Source: Gallaecimonas mangrovi
GTDB taxonomy: Bacteria > Pseudomonadota > Gammaproteobacteria > Enterobacterales > Gallaecimonadaceae
NCBI RefSeq assembly: GCF_003367375.1
Contig: NZ_CP031416.1
Span: forward strand, 1,557,501 to 1,621,500
Reading direction: 5' to 3'
Length of the DNA stretch: 64,000 nt
The notes below the pieces were generated by a model that was given only the letters and a program-made list of their open reading frames with translations, did not search any database and was not told the origin of the DNA. The position numbers and the translations under genes were made by a program. Positions 28,094 to 37,461 of this stretch are shown here, piece after piece (the first letter of the stretch is position 1; each line of letters opens with the position of its first letter).

Positions 28094-28148
28094 ACTCAAG
28101 CTGCATTGCGTACCATAGGGTTAATGAAATTTAATTAAGTGAGGCATG

Positions 28149-29363
28149 ATGAAGCGCGTCGTGATCACCGGTCTGGGCGTTGTGTCCAGCATCGGCAACA
28201 ACGCAGAGGAAGTGCTGGCGTCCCTGAAAGCCGGTAAAAGTGGTATCACCCGTTCTGAGCAGTTTGCAGAGCAGGGGCTGCGGTCCCAGGTTTGGGGTGA
28301 TGTCAAACTGGATATCAGCGAGCACATTGACCGTAAAGCCCTGCGCTTTATGGGTGAAGCTGCCGGTTACGCTTACATTGCCATGGAGCAGGCCATCCAA
28401 GATTCAGGCCTCAGTGAAGACCAGGTTTCCAATATCCGTACCGGTATTGTGGCGGGCTCCGGTGGTGCTTCTAGCAAGAACCAGTGCCTGGCTATAGACA
28501 CCCTGCGTGAAAAAGGCGTGAAGCGTGTTGGCCCTTATATGGTACCGCGTACCATGTCTTCTACCGTTTCTGCCTGCCTGGCAACGCCTTTTAAAATTAA
28601 GGGCGTGAACTATTCCATCAGCTCCGCCTGCTCCACCTCTGCCCACTGTATTGGTCATGCGGCCGAACTTATCCAACTGGGTAAGCAAGATGTGGTATTT
28701 GCCGGTGGCGGTGAAGAAGTTGACTGGACCCTGGCCATGATGTTTGACGGCATGGGCGCCTTGTCTACCAAGTACAACGACACCCCCGACAAAGCCTCCC
28801 GCACCTATGATGCTGACCGTGACGGTTTTGTTATCTCCGGTGGCGGCGGCATGGTGGTGGTTGAAGAGCTGGAACATGCGCTGGCACGTGGTGCCACCAT
28901 CTACGCTGAAATCGTTGGCTATGGTGCCACCTCTGACGGCTACGACATGGTAGCCCCTTCTGGCGAAGGCGCACTGCGCTGCATGCAAATGGCGATGCAC
29001 GGTGTGGAGGGTAACATTGACTACATCAATACCCACGGCACTTCAACGCCGGTAGGGGACGTTAAAGAGCTGGAAGCCATTCAAACCCTGTTTGGTGACA
29101 AAGCGCCCGCTATCTCGGCTACCAAAGCCATGACCGGCCACGCCCTAGGCGCCGCCGGTGTGCACGAAGCCATTTATTCCATGCTGATGATGAAGCATGA
29201 CTTTGTGGCGCCGTCGGTCAACATCGAAAACCTCGATGAAAAAGCCACTGGTCTGCCGGTAGTGCGTGAAGCGAAAGCGGCCAAGCTTGATTTGGTGATG
29301 TCCAACAGCTTTGGCTTTGGCGGCACCAACGCCTCTTTGGTACTGAAACGCTACCAAGGTTAA
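28149..29363 (+). CDS. fabB: 3-oxoacyl-[acyl-carrier-protein] synthase I
   Basis: 404 residues. The condensing enzyme required for unsaturated fatty acid synthesis. The nucleophilic Cys is in [18 protein letters not shown], and the two catalytic His are in [11 protein letters not shown] and [12 protein letters not shown]. The N-terminus [18 protein letters not shown] matches E. coli FabB, so I take the second of two adjacent ATGs (28149), four bases after GAGG. Ends at a strong terminator before pdxB. Confidence 0.95.
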   Translation: MKRVVITGLGVVSSIGNNAEEVLASLKAGKSGITRSEQFAEQGLRSQVWGDVKLDISEHIDRKALRFMGEAAGYAYIAMEQAIQDSGLSEDQVSNIRTGIVAGSGGASSKNQCLAIDTLREKGVKRVGPYMVPRTMSSTVSACLATPFKIKGVNYSISSACSTSAHCIGHAAELIQLGKQDVVFAGGGEEVDWTLAMMFDGMGALSTKYNDTPDKASRTYDADRDGFVISGGGGMVVVEELEHALARGATIYAEIVGYGATSDGYDMVAPSGEGALRCMQMAMHGVEGNIDYINTHGTSTPVGDVKELEAIQTLFGDKAPAISATKAMTGHALGAAGVHEAIYSMLMMKHDFVAPSVNIENLDEKATGLPVVREAKAAKLDLVMSNSFGFGGTNASLVLKRYQG

Positions 29364-29370
29364 GCCTTTT

Positions 29371-29414
29371 AAAAAGACCGGTTTGGGGTAGACTCACCTC
29401 AAACCGGTTTTTTT
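29371..29414 (+). terminator. Rho-independent terminator between fabB and pdxB
   Basis: AAAAAGACCGGTTTGGGG ... CCTCAAACCGGTTTTTTT forms a long stem with one mismatch and a T run ending 12 bases before the pdxB ATG. Confidence 0.9.
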
Positions 29415-29425
29415 GTGTCTTAACC

Positions 29426-30502
29426 ATGCTAAATATCCTTGCCGACGGCCTGATGCCGTTGGTTGAAGAACTCTTCTTAGAATTCGGTAACATCCAGCGT
29501 TTTGATGGCCGCACGCCAACTGCCGAGCAATTGGCTTGTGCCGACGTACTGCTGGTGCGCTCTGTTACCGCTGTTAACGCTGCGCTTTTAGAGCAAGCCC
29601 CACACTTGCGTTTTGTCGGTTCTGCCACCATCGGCACCGACCATCTTGATATCGAAGCCCTTGAGCAGCGCGGTATTTTCTGGACCGCGGCTCCCGGTTG
29701 TAACGCCGATGCAGTAGCCGATTATGTGTTGTCTGCCGTGCTGAACTGGCAGCAGGCCAAAGGCCATGTTTTGGCTGATTTGACGGTGGGCGTGGTCGGC
29801 GTTGGCAATATTGGCTCCCGGCTGTCTAGACGGCTAAATGCGCTGGGTGTTAAGGTGCTGTGCTGCGATCCGCCAAGACATGAGCCAGACTTTGTTTCGT
29901 TAGCGCAAATGCTGCCCCAGGTCGATGTGTTGACCTTGCATGTGCCGGGGGGTAAAACCACCGAAAAGATGCTCAACGCCGAGACCCTGGCGGCCATGAA
30001 ACCCGGGGCTTTGCTGATTAACAGCTGCCGCGGCAAAGTGGTGGATAACAGCGCCTTGGTTGCCTGGCTTGAACAAGGAGCCGGTGAAGCGGTACTGGAT
30101 GTTTATGAGACCGAGCCTGATTTTGATAAAAGATTACTGCCCCTAGCAAGGTGGTTAACGCCGCACATTGCCGGCCATAGCATTGAAGGCAAGCGCCGTG
30201 GCACCTGGATGCTTTACCAGGCGCTTTGCCAGCAACAAGGGCTAACGGCCAGTGGCCACTTTGAACAGTGGCTACCGTTACCGGCAGTAACACGGGTTAA
30301 TGGCAACCAGTTAGACGTGCGTAAAGTAGGGAACTTGGTGTATGACGTGCGTGATGACGACGCCTGGTTCCGGGAAGGCTTAAAAGCCGGAAAAAGTTTT
30401 GATGTACTGCGCCGCAGTTATCCGAAAAGGCGAGAGTGGCAAAGTCTTGACTGTGAATTTTTAGAAGACGGCACCAAGGTTTGGGCCCTGGTGTCTCATT
30501 GA
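29426..30502 (+). CDS. pdxB: Erythronate-4-phosphate dehydrogenase
   Basis: 358 residues. Second step of DXP-independent pyridoxal phosphate synthesis. The NAD-binding motif VGVVGVGNIGSRLSRRL, the D-2-hydroxyacid dehydrogenase signatures LINSCRGKVVDNSALV and TPHIAGHSIEGKRRGTW, and the C-terminal dimerisation domain are all visible. The start aligns with E. coli (MLNILADGLMPLVEELF against MKILVDENMPYARDLF). No Shine-Dalgarno is seen: the preceding 12 bases are GTGTCTTAACC-like and abut the terminator. asd begins 10 bases after the stop, as pdxB-usg do in E. coli. Confidence 0.95.
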   Translation: MLNILADGLMPLVEELFLEFGNIQRFDGRTPTAEQLACADVLLVRSVTAVNAALLEQAPHLRFVGSATIGTDHLDIEALEQRGIFWTAAPGCNADAVADYVLSAVLNWQQAKGHVLADLTVGVVGVGNIGSRLSRRLNALGVKVLCCDPPRHEPDFVSLAQMLPQVDVLTLHVPGGKTTEKMLNAETLAAMKPGALLINSCRGKVVDNSALVAWLEQGAGEAVLDVYETEPDFDKRLLPLARWLTPHIAGHSIEGKRRGTWMLYQALCQQQGLTASGHFEQWLPLPAVTRVNGNQLDVRKVGNLVYDVRDDDAWFREGLKAGKSFDVLRRSYPKRREWQSLDCEFLEDGTKVWALVSH

Positions 30503-30512
30503 CGAGGTAACA

Positions 30513-31520
30513 ATGACAATCAACGTGGCTATTCTGGGCGCTTCTGGCGCTGTTGGCGATACCCTGCTGGAGCTCTTGGAAGAGCGCAAATTTCCGGTCG
30601 GTGAGCTGTTTTTGCTGGCATCGAGCCGTTCTGCTGGCCAGACTCGTCAATTCAAGGGTAAGACGCTCATTATTGAAGACGTTGAACAGTTTGACTGGAC
30701 CCAGGTTGAGTTAGCGTTTTTCTCCGCTGGCGGCAGTGTGTCACGCCAATGGGCACCTATTGCTGCTGATGCCGGGGTGCTGGTGGTCGATAACACCTCT
30801 GAATTTCGTTACCAGCCAGAGATCCCCTTGGTGGTGCCGGAAGTTAACCCTGAAGCCATTGCTGATTATCGCAACCGCAATATCATTGCCAACCCTAACT
30901 GTTCGACCATTCAGATGCTGGTGGCGCTAAAACCTATTCACGACCGCTATCAGATCTCGCGCATTAATGTGTCTACCTACCAGGCAACATCTGGCGCTGG
31001 CCGCAGTGCCATGGAAGAGTTAGCCAAGCAAAGTGCTGACGTGTTAAGTGGCCGCCCAGCGCAAACCAATAAATTCCCCAAACAAATCGCATTTAACTGT
31101 TTGCCGCAAATCGATGTGTTCCAAGACAACGGTTTCACCAAAGAAGAAATGAAAATGCACTGGGAAACCCAGAAGATTTTTGGTGATGAATCCGTTGCCG
31201 TAAATGCCACCTGTGTACGCGTGCCCGCTTTTTATGGCCACGCCGAAGCGGTGCATTTGGAAACACTGCAACCGGTTGATGTGGACGAAGTGAAAGAGTT
31301 ATTGGCCCAAGCGCCGGGGGTTGAACTGGTGCCTGACGCCGATTATCCCACCCAAGTGACGCACGCCTCAGGTAAAGACACTGTCTTTGTCAGCCGTGTT
31401 CGCGCTGACTTTACCCACCCTAACGGCTTAAATCTTTGGGTCGTTGCCGACAACGTTCGAAAGGGTGCTGCAACCAACAGTGTGCAGATTGCCGAATATT
31501 GGTTAGCCCACTATCGTTAA
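30513..31520 (+). CDS. asd: Aspartate-semialdehyde dehydrogenase
   Basis: 335 residues. Reduces aspartyl phosphate to aspartate semialdehyde for Lys, Met, Thr and diaminopimelate synthesis. The NADP loop LGASGAVGDTLLELLEER, the nucleophile Cys130 in NIIANPNCSTIQM and the active-site region VPAFYGHAEAVHLE are intact. It occupies the position of E. coli usg, an Asd-like protein lacking the catalytic Cys; with the Cys retained, this copy should be a real enzyme of the Vibrio/Pseudomonas type. AGGT lies a few bases before the ATG. Confidence 0.93.
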   Translation: MTINVAILGASGAVGDTLLELLEERKFPVGELFLLASSRSAGQTRQFKGKTLIIEDVEQFDWTQVELAFFSAGGSVSRQWAPIAADAGVLVVDNTSEFRYQPEIPLVVPEVNPEAIADYRNRNIIANPNCSTIQMLVALKPIHDRYQISRINVSTYQATSGAGRSAMEELAKQSADVLSGRPAQTNKFPKQIAFNCLPQIDVFQDNGFTKEEMKMHWETQKIFGDESVAVNATCVRVPAFYGHAEAVHLETLQPVDVDEVKELLAQAPGVELVPDADYPTQVTHASGKDTVFVSRVRADFTHPNGLNLWVVADNVRKGAATNSVQIAEYWLAHYR

Positions 31521-31524
31521 AGAA

Positions 31525-31547
31525 AACCGCCCTTTAGGGCGGTTTTT
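31525..31547 (+). terminator. Rho-independent terminator after asd
   Basis: AACCGCCC/GGGCGGTT with a TTTA loop followed by TTT, five bases after the stop codon. Confidence 0.88.
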
Positions 31548-31635
31548 AGTTACTGGCGACATTGAATTGCCTTGTTTATGATAGCTTCAGGATACTAATA
31601 CAAAGGACGGGCTCTTGAGGGCCCCGGGGATTGGC

Positions 31636-34389
31636 ATGAAATTATCAAGGATACTTGCCTTGGTCCTGACTGCTGGTATCAGCTTTCAGGCGCTTGCACT
31701 GGAATTGGGTGAGCTGAAAGTCAGCTCAGCATTGAATCAACCTTTTTCTGCGAGGCTAGAACTTGTTGGCCCAGAGCCGATAGACCCGTCCCGGGTAAAT
31801 ATTCAACTGTCTGCCCGTCAGGCGTTTGATCCCAAAGGACAGCACCTTAACTTACGTGTGGCCGACGTGGTGACCGAAAATGGCCGTCGCTACTTAGTAC
31901 TGCGCTCCAATGAAGCCATCAGTGCGCCTTTTGTGTCTCTCCAGGTACAAGTGGGCGGTTTGCCAAATGGCGCCATTGGTAATGACTACGATTTGCTGCT
32001 GGACGAAAAACCGAGTAGCAACATGGCGGTTATGCCGCAAGATGAGAACGCCATTGCCTCTAACCGCCCTCAACCGCAGCCACGCTCTGTCGGCGGCCCC
32101 GCCACGGCCAGCCAGTTAACCAGAGGGCAGGCCATTACGCCGCCTAAACCGCGCCCGGAACCACCTAAATCAACGCCAACAGCAGAACCGGCCGCGCCTA
32201 AAGGCAAAGTCTATGGACCCATTTCACCCAGTGACACCTTATGGAGCATTGCCAATAAGGTTCGCCCCAGTACCCAGGTGTCGTTGTATCAGGTGATGAT
32301 TGCCATTGAGCGCAAAAACCCGGAAGCCTTTGTTAACGGCGATATCAACCGCTTGGTGAAAGGCGCTATTTTGCGTGTGCCAACCCTGGATGAAATTCGC
32401 GCCGTCGATGAACAAACCGCCAAGGCGCGTTTTGATAAGGGTACTCGTGGCAATAGTGCGAGCACAGTGGCACCCGTACCGGCTAAAAAGCCTGCCAAGC
32501 CGGTCGTTAAAATGTCGCCACCGCCTAAGCCACAAGCAAAACCGGTGGTAAAGGCCGAGCCCAAGGCAGAAGTCAAAGCCGATGATGCGGCCAAATTGGC
32601 GGAAGTTGAAAAACTGCGCCAAGAGGTATCGTCCACCACCGACAACCTTGAGCAGGTGTTGGCCGAAAACAAGCAGCTTAAACTTCGCATCAACCAAATG
32701 ATGGAAGAGCTTAAGAGTCTGCAACAGCAGTTGTCTGATGAAACCAAGATGCAGGATGAGCTGCGTCAGGTGATCAACAAACAAAATAGCGAGCTGAATA
32801 AGCCGAAACCGGTCGAGAAAAGCGCGCTGCAACATCTGCTGGGCTCGCCTGTGGGGTGGGGCTTGATTGCCGCCGTGGTGCTGTTGGCGCTGGCGGTGGT
32901 GTTCCTGCTGCTGCGGCGTAAAAAGCAAGACGATAATGCTGCTAGCCCTGAGCAAAACTTTGCCAGCCGTAATCCCACGCCGGAACCACCGGATGCTGAA
33001 ATTGCCGCGGCGGCGGCTATTGCTGGTGCTGCCATTGGCGCAGAAGCGCTGGCCGAAGAAAAGGCCGACGAACCGGCTGTTGATGAAGTTGATGCAGAGG
33101 CCGACCCATTAGCGGATGCGTCTTTGGACGAGATGCTGCAAGAGCTGCCTGACGATGCGGTTTTTGATGACAACGCCAGCTTTGATGATAACGCCAGCTT
33201 TGAAGAAGAAGACGACTTTGCCATTCGTTTGGATGAAGAAGGCGACTTAGACGATTGGCTGGCCAAAGAAGAAGAGGCAACGCAGCAGCATCTGGATGAA
33301 GCCGAAGCGATGTTGTCAGACCAAGAAGCGGCTGAAGACGGTGGCGAGCCGGCCGATGAAGAAGCACTCATGTCGGCTTTAGATGATGCTGAAGCGCTGC
33401 TGAGTGAAGATGCGGCAGCCACCGCGGAGCCGCCATCGGATGTGCCACCTGCCGAGGTGGCTGAAGAGGCTATTGCGTCAGAGCCACAACCTGCACCGGT
33501 TACTGACGATGCCGTGCCGGCACCTGAAGCCGAGTTGCCAGAAGCTCAAGTGGAAGACGAACCCGCGTTGAGTGCAGCACCTACCGATTCACCGATTGAT
33601 GACCAGGATCTGCTGGTTGAAGACGATGAACTGATAGCCCCGCTGGAAGAGGAGCCCGACGCGCCGGAAGAAGAAGCCATGCATCTGGCTGAAACCGCAA
33701 CTGACCTTACAGAGCCGGTAGCGGTTGAGCCTGAAGCGTTAAATGACGAGGGTAGCTTTGACCTTGATGACAGCGACCTTGGTGATGACGAGTTAGTGCT
33801 CAGCGACGATGCGCTTGAGCTTAACGATAACGACCAGTCATTAGACCTTGAAGGTGAGCTTGCCGGTGAAAACGAACTCACTTTGCCTGGCGACGATGAA
33901 GAGTTCGACTTCTCAACCATGGCGGTTGATGACGATGAAAAGCTTAGCTTTGATACAGAGGCTGCGGCCGAGCAAGCCGAAGAGGCAGAAAAAGCAGACT
34001 CAGCCAACAGCCTTGAGTGGGACACGCCTGAGCCCGAATCGGCCGACAAAACCGCTGCCAGCGAAAGCGGTACGAGCACTAGCGCCAAAGCTGACAGCGA
34101 GTTTATCGATATCGATGATTTGATGCAGGACAGCGAGGGCGACCTCGCCGAGGAAGACCCTTACGGTGATTGGTCCGCCGATCTCGATATGCAAGGCTAT
34201 GACGGACTGGTTGATAAAGGGGGCGACGGTATTGATGAAGGCTTAATGGCTTCCAAACTCGACCTGGCACGGGCCTATATGGAAATTGATGACAAAGACT
34301 CCGCCCGTGAGCTGTTGGATGAAGTGCAAGCCAAAGGCAGCGAGGAAGAAAAAGCCGAAGCCATTAAGTTGTTAGGGCGCTTAAGCTAA
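31636..34389 (+). CDS. fimV: FimV/HubP-like polar membrane scaffold protein
   Basis: 917 residues from ATG 31636 (MKLSRILALVLTAGISFQALA signal, then LELGELKVSSALNQPFSARL, the FimV N-terminal signature). An in-frame TTG at 31615 with AAAGGA upstream is an alternative. A periplasmic LysM-like FimV domain near residues 200-260 (GPISPSDTLWSIANKVRP) should bind peptidoglycan. A coiled coil near 325-390 precedes a membrane helix near 410-428 (GWGLIAAVVLLALAVVFLLL). The cytoplasmic part is extremely acidic and ends in the conserved FimV TPR-like tail (LDLARAYMEIDDKDSARELL). Such hubs localise flagellar, pilus and chemotaxis proteins to the pole. Located between asd and truA, as in Pseudomonas and Shewanella. 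Confidence 0.92.
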   Translation: MKLSRILALVLTAGISFQALALELGELKVSSALNQPFSARLELVGPEPIDPSRVNIQLSARQAFDPKGQHLNLRVADVVTENGRRYLVLRSNEAISAPFVSLQVQVGGLPNGAIGNDYDLLLDEKPSSNMAVMPQDENAIASNRPQPQPRSVGGPATASQLTRGQAITPPKPRPEPPKSTPTAEPAAPKGKVYGPISPSDTLWSIANKVRPSTQVSLYQVMIAIERKNPEAFVNGDINRLVKGAILRVPTLDEIRAVDEQTAKARFDKGTRGNSASTVAPVPAKKPAKPVVKMSPPPKPQAKPVVKAEPKAEVKADDAAKLAEVEKLRQEVSSTTDNLEQVLAENKQLKLRINQMMEELKSLQQQLSDETKMQDELRQVINKQNSELNKPKPVEKSALQHLLGSPVGWGLIAAVVLLALAVVFLLLRRKKQDDNAASPEQNFASRNPTPEPPDAEIAAAAAIAGAAIGAEALAEEKADEPAVDEVDAEADPLADASLDEMLQELPDDAVFDDNASFDDNASFEEEDDFAIRLDEEGDLDDWLAKEEEATQQHLDEAEAMLSDQEAAEDGGEPADEEALMSALDDAEALLSEDAAATAEPPSDVPPAEVAEEAIASEPQPAPVTDDAVPAPEAELPEAQVEDEPALSAAPTDSPIDDQDLLVEDDELIAPLEEEPDAPEEEAMHLAETATDLTEPVAVEPEALNDEGSFDLDDSDLGDDELVLSDDALELNDNDQSLDLEGELAGENELTLPGDDEEFDFSTMAVDDDEKLSFDTEAAAEQAEEAEKADSANSLEWDTPEPESADKTAASESGTSTSAKADSEFIDIDDLMQDSEGDLAEEDPYGDWSADLDMQGYDGLVDKGGDGIDEGLMASKLDLARAYMEIDDKDSARELLDEVQAKGSEEEKAEAIKLLGRLS
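33163..33198 (+). repeat. Two tandem 18-bp units inside fimV
   Basis: TTTGATGACAACGCCAGC is followed directly by TTTGATGATAACGCCAGC, encoding FDDNAS twice. One silent difference separates the copies, indicating a local in-frame duplication in the acidic region. Confidence 0.85.
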
Positions 34390-34402
34390 GCCTTTGATGG
34401 TA

Positions 34403-34433
34403 AAAAAGCGGTGGCCGATGCCACCGCTTTTTA
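34403..34433 (+). terminator. Rho-independent terminator after fimV
   Basis: AAAAGCGGTGG/CCACCGCTTTTT stem with a CCGATG-type loop, 13 bases after the stop. Confidence 0.92.
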
Positions 34434-34479
34434 TTTGTGGCTATAATGCCGGGCCAGATTTGACCCATGAGAGTACCCA

Positions 34480-35274
34480 ATGCGCATTGCCCTTGGCATC
34501 GAATACGACGGTAGCCGCTATTACGGCTGGCAACGCCAGCAAGAAGTTGACAGCGTTCAGGAACGTCTGGAAGCGGCTATCAGTAAGGTCGCCAATGAGC
34601 CTGTTGATGTTTTTTGTGCTGGCCGAACCGATGCGGGTGTCCATGGTACCGGCCAAGTGGTGCATTTTGACACCAGTGCGGTGCGGGGGGAGGGCGCTTG
34701 GACCATGGGGCTTAATTCTAATTTGCCCGATGATATTGCCGTGCGCTGGGCAACGCCGGTAGCGGATGATTTTCACGCCCGCTTTTCGGCTACGGCCCGC
34801 CGTTACCGCTACATCATCGTCAACCAGCCCTATCGGCCAGGTCTTATGCGCCATGGTGTCACCCACTACCATAAGCCGCTAAACGAAGCGGCAATGCACC
34901 GCGCAGCCCAGTCATTACTGGGGGAGAATGACTTTACCAGCTTCCGCGCCGTGCAATGTCAGTCAAATTCGCCATTTCGGAATGTAATGAACGTCTCAGT
35001 TGGTCGCTTTAACCATTATGTGGTGGTCGATATCCAAGCCAACGCCTTTTTGCACCATATGGTGCGTAATATCGTTGGTACCTTGTTGAAGGTGGGCGAT
35101 GGCGAATTGCCAGAAACAGCCGTGGCTGATTTATTGGCAGTTAAAGACCGAAGCCAAGCCCCGGCAACAGCAGCGGCCAATGGCTTGTATTTGGTGGCGG
35201 TAACATACCCGGAAGAATTTGGCTTACCAAAGCCGCAGCCGGGGCCTTTGTTTTTGCCCGACCCCCTGAGCTGA
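34480..35274 (+). CDS. truA: tRNA pseudouridine(38-40) synthase TruA
   Basis: 264 residues. Makes pseudouridine at positions 38-40 of the anticodon arm. The catalytic Asp is in [39 protein letters not shown] at the N-terminus and [17 protein letters not shown] near residue 190 are family hallmarks. The length is close to E. coli TruA (270). Followed after 81 bases by accD, with no dedA in between, unlike E. coli. Confidence 0.96.
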   Translation: MRIALGIEYDGSRYYGWQRQQEVDSVQERLEAAISKVANEPVDVFCAGRTDAGVHGTGQVVHFDTSAVRGEGAWTMGLNSNLPDDIAVRWATPVADDFHARFSATARRYRYIIVNQPYRPGLMRHGVTHYHKPLNEAAMHRAAQSLLGENDFTSFRAVQCQSNSPFRNVMNVSVGRFNHYVVVDIQANAFLHHMVRNIVGTLLKVGDGELPETAVADLLAVKDRSQAPATAAANGLYLVAVTYPEEFGLPKPQPGPLFLPDPLS

Positions 35275-35314
35275 CCAGTTTTTGCTAAAAACCAATACGT
35301 AACTATGATTTAAT

Positions 35315-35340
35315 GCCATGGATTATAAGGTTTCCATGGC
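35315..35340. promoter_or_regulatory. Perfect inverted repeat in the accD leader
   Basis: GCCATGGA and TCCATGGC flank a 10-base spacer, ending 15 bases before the accD ATG. TATGAT (35304-35309) just upstream could be a -10 element, with TTGCTA (35282-35287) 16 bases before it. This would be a leader hairpin or an operator; the function is unknown. Confidence 0.4.
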
Positions 35341-35355
35341 TCTTACAGGTGTCTT

Positions 35356-36225
35356 ATGAGCTGGATTGAAAAGATCCTCAATAAAACCAAAACTGTTTCT
35401 CAAGATCGTAAAAACATCCCGGAAGGGGTGTGGACCAAGTGTTCTTCTTGCGACCAAATCCTTTATCGTGCCGAGCTCGAGCGCAACCTAGAGGTGTGCC
35501 CTAAGTGTGATCATCACATGCGCATCAAGGCCCGCGCGCGTCTTGACAGCTTTATGGACCAAGACGGCCGTGAAGAGCTGGGCGCTGAGCTTGAACCTCA
35601 GGACATTCTGAAGTTCCGCGACTCTAAAAAATACAAAGACCGTATCGCTGATGCCCAGAAAAGCACTGGTGAAAAAGACGCGCTTATTGTGATGAAAGGC
35701 CAACTCAAAGGCTTGCCCGTGGTAACGGCCTGTTTTGAGTTCTCTTTCATGGGCGGTTCCATGGGCTCGGTTGTCGGTGCCCGCTTTGTTCGTGCGGTCG
35801 AGACCTGCATCAAAGAAAACCGCGCCATGATTTGCTTTTCTGCATCAGGCGGTGCCCGTATGCAAGAAGCCTTGATGTCGCTGATGCAAATGGCCAAAAC
35901 CTCTGCCGCCTTGGCAAGGCTGAGCGACAAAGGCCTGCCGTTTATTTCGGTACTGACCGACCCGACCATGGGCGGCGTGTCGGCTTCATTTGCCATGCTG
36001 GGTGATGTTCACGTTGCTGAACCTAAAGCCCTGATTGGTTTTGCAGGCCCGCGGGTTATCAAACAAACCGTACGTGAAGACTTGCCAGAAGGCTTTCAAC
36101 GTTCTGAATTCTTGGTAGAAAAGGGCGCTATCGACATGATCGTCGACCGCCGTGAGATGCGTGATACAATCGCCCGTCTGCTGGCCAAGATGATGGGGCA
36201 GCCCAGCACCGATTCGGCTGCCTAA
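35356..36225 (+). CDS. accD: Acetyl-CoA carboxylase carboxyltransferase subunit beta
   Basis: 289 residues. With AccA it transfers carboxyl from carboxybiotin to acetyl-CoA, the first step of fatty acid synthesis. The N-terminal four-Cys zinc ribbon is intact (C29, C32, C48, C51 in WTKCSSC and VCPKCDHH). The crotonase-type core shows [18 protein letters not shown] and [17 protein letters not shown]. folC follows after 13 bases, the conserved accD-folC-dedD order. Confidence 0.97.
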   Translation: MSWIEKILNKTKTVSQDRKNIPEGVWTKCSSCDQILYRAELERNLEVCPKCDHHMRIKARARLDSFMDQDGREELGAELEPQDILKFRDSKKYKDRIADAQKSTGEKDALIVMKGQLKGLPVVTACFEFSFMGGSMGSVVGARFVRAVETCIKENRAMICFSASGGARMQEALMSLMQMAKTSAALARLSDKGLPFISVLTDPTMGGVSASFAMLGDVHVAEPKALIGFAGPRVIKQTVREDLPEGFQRSEFLVEKGAIDMIVDRREMRDTIARLLAKMMGQPSTDSAA

Positions 36226-36238
36226 GGGCAAAATTGCG

Positions 36239-37459
36239 ATGAGCACATTATCAGGCCAGTCCCTCTCGGACTGGCTTTTTCATATGGAAAACCTGCACCA
36301 AAGCACCATTGACATGGGCCTGGAGCGGGTTAAAAACGTGGCCGATAAGGCAAGCTTGTTGCCGCTTACCAGTAAAACATTGCTGGTTGGCGGCACCAAT
36401 GGCAAAGGCTCAACCTGCGCCATGCTCGAGCATATCTTGATGGCGGCCGGCTATTCGGTGGCGGTTTACAGCTCGCCGCACCTAAAAGATTACCGCGAGC
36501 GCTTGCGTGTTAACGGTCAAATGCTGGCAGAGTCCGAGCACTGCCATGCTTTTGCCGCCATAGAGCAAGCGCGCGGCGATATCAGCCTCACCTATTTCGA
36601 ATTTTCTACCTTGGCCGCCTTGTGGTTATGCCGCGCCAAAGCGCCGGATGTGGTGATTTTGGAAGTCGGCCTCGGTGGGCGCTTGGATGCCACCAATATC
36701 GTTGACGCCGATGTGGCGGTTATCACCAGTATCGATTTAGATCACCAAGCCTTTTTGGGCAATACTCGCGAGTCGGTAGCCCGGGAAAAGGTAGGGATTG
36801 CCCGCCAAGGCAAGCCATTGGTGTGCGGTGAACCCGAGCCAACGGCGGTGTTTTTACAACAAGTGCTGCGTATCGGCACGCAGTTAAGCTGGGTTGGTCG
36901 AGACTTTACCTATCAGGACCTTGGCGACAGCTGGCGCTTTAACGCTAAGGAATACCCAAAACCATCTTTACCACTCCCTAACGCGGCCACTGCCCTAAAA
37001 ACGCTGGAGGCACTTGGGCTGGCGGTTGACGATAACGCCATTAACCAAGGCTTGGTGAGCGCCAAGCTCGCCGGGCGGATGCAGGTATTAAACCGCTCGC
37101 CGTTGGTTTTGGCTGATGTCGCCCACAACCCCCACGCCGCGCGTTATTTAAATGCCGAGTTAGAGCGGCGTTACCCCGGTAAAGTCATTCATGCTGTCTG
37201 TGCCATGCTGGCTGATAAAGACATTGGCGGTACGCTTAAGGAAATGACGGCGGTTTGCCAGTGGTATCTGGCCGAGCTGCCAGGAATTAGCCGCGCTGCC
37301 AAAGCCGAAGTGTTGGCCAAGATACTCGGTACTGACCGCTGCTTTGACGATGTGCCTGGCGCTTTGCAAGCTGCGATTAAGGCAGCCAGCGCCGATAGCG
37401 TGGTTATTGTCTTTGGTTCCTTTTACACTGTGGCTCAGGTTTTGCCGGAGGGGGATTAA
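36239..37459 (+). CDS. folC: Bifunctional folylpolyglutamate/dihydrofolate synthase
   Basis: 406 residues. Adds glutamate to dihydropteroate and extends the glutamate tail of folates. The ATP loop LVGGTNGKGSTCAMLEHIL, SSPHLKDYRERLRVNG and LEVGLGGRLDATNIVDADV are the Mur-ligase-like signatures of FolC. DVAHNPHAARYL marks the C-terminal domain. AAGGG lies 11 bases before the ATG, slightly far. dedD begins two bases after its stop. Confidence 0.95.
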   Translation: MSTLSGQSLSDWLFHMENLHQSTIDMGLERVKNVADKASLLPLTSKTLLVGGTNGKGSTCAMLEHILMAAGYSVAVYSSPHLKDYRERLRVNGQMLAESEHCHAFAAIEQARGDISLTYFEFSTLAALWLCRAKAPDVVILEVGLGGRLDATNIVDADVAVITSIDLDHQAFLGNTRESVAREKVGIARQGKPLVCGEPEPTAVFLQQVLRIGTQLSWVGRDFTYQDLGDSWRFNAKEYPKPSLPLPNAATALKTLEALGLAVDDNAINQGLVSAKLAGRMQVLNRSPLVLADVAHNPHAARYLNAELERRYPGKVIHAVCAMLADKDIGGTLKEMTAVCQWYLAELPGISRAAKAEVLAKILGTDRCFDDVPGALQAAIKAASADSVVIVFGSFYTVAQVLPEGD

Positions 37460-37461
37460 GG

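Noticed and set aside
32239-32955. Long minus-strand open frames under fimV (also 33546-34088)
   Set aside because: Antisense of Ala/Glu/Asp-rich coding gives Ser- or Leu-rich shadows; fimV is clearly the real gene.
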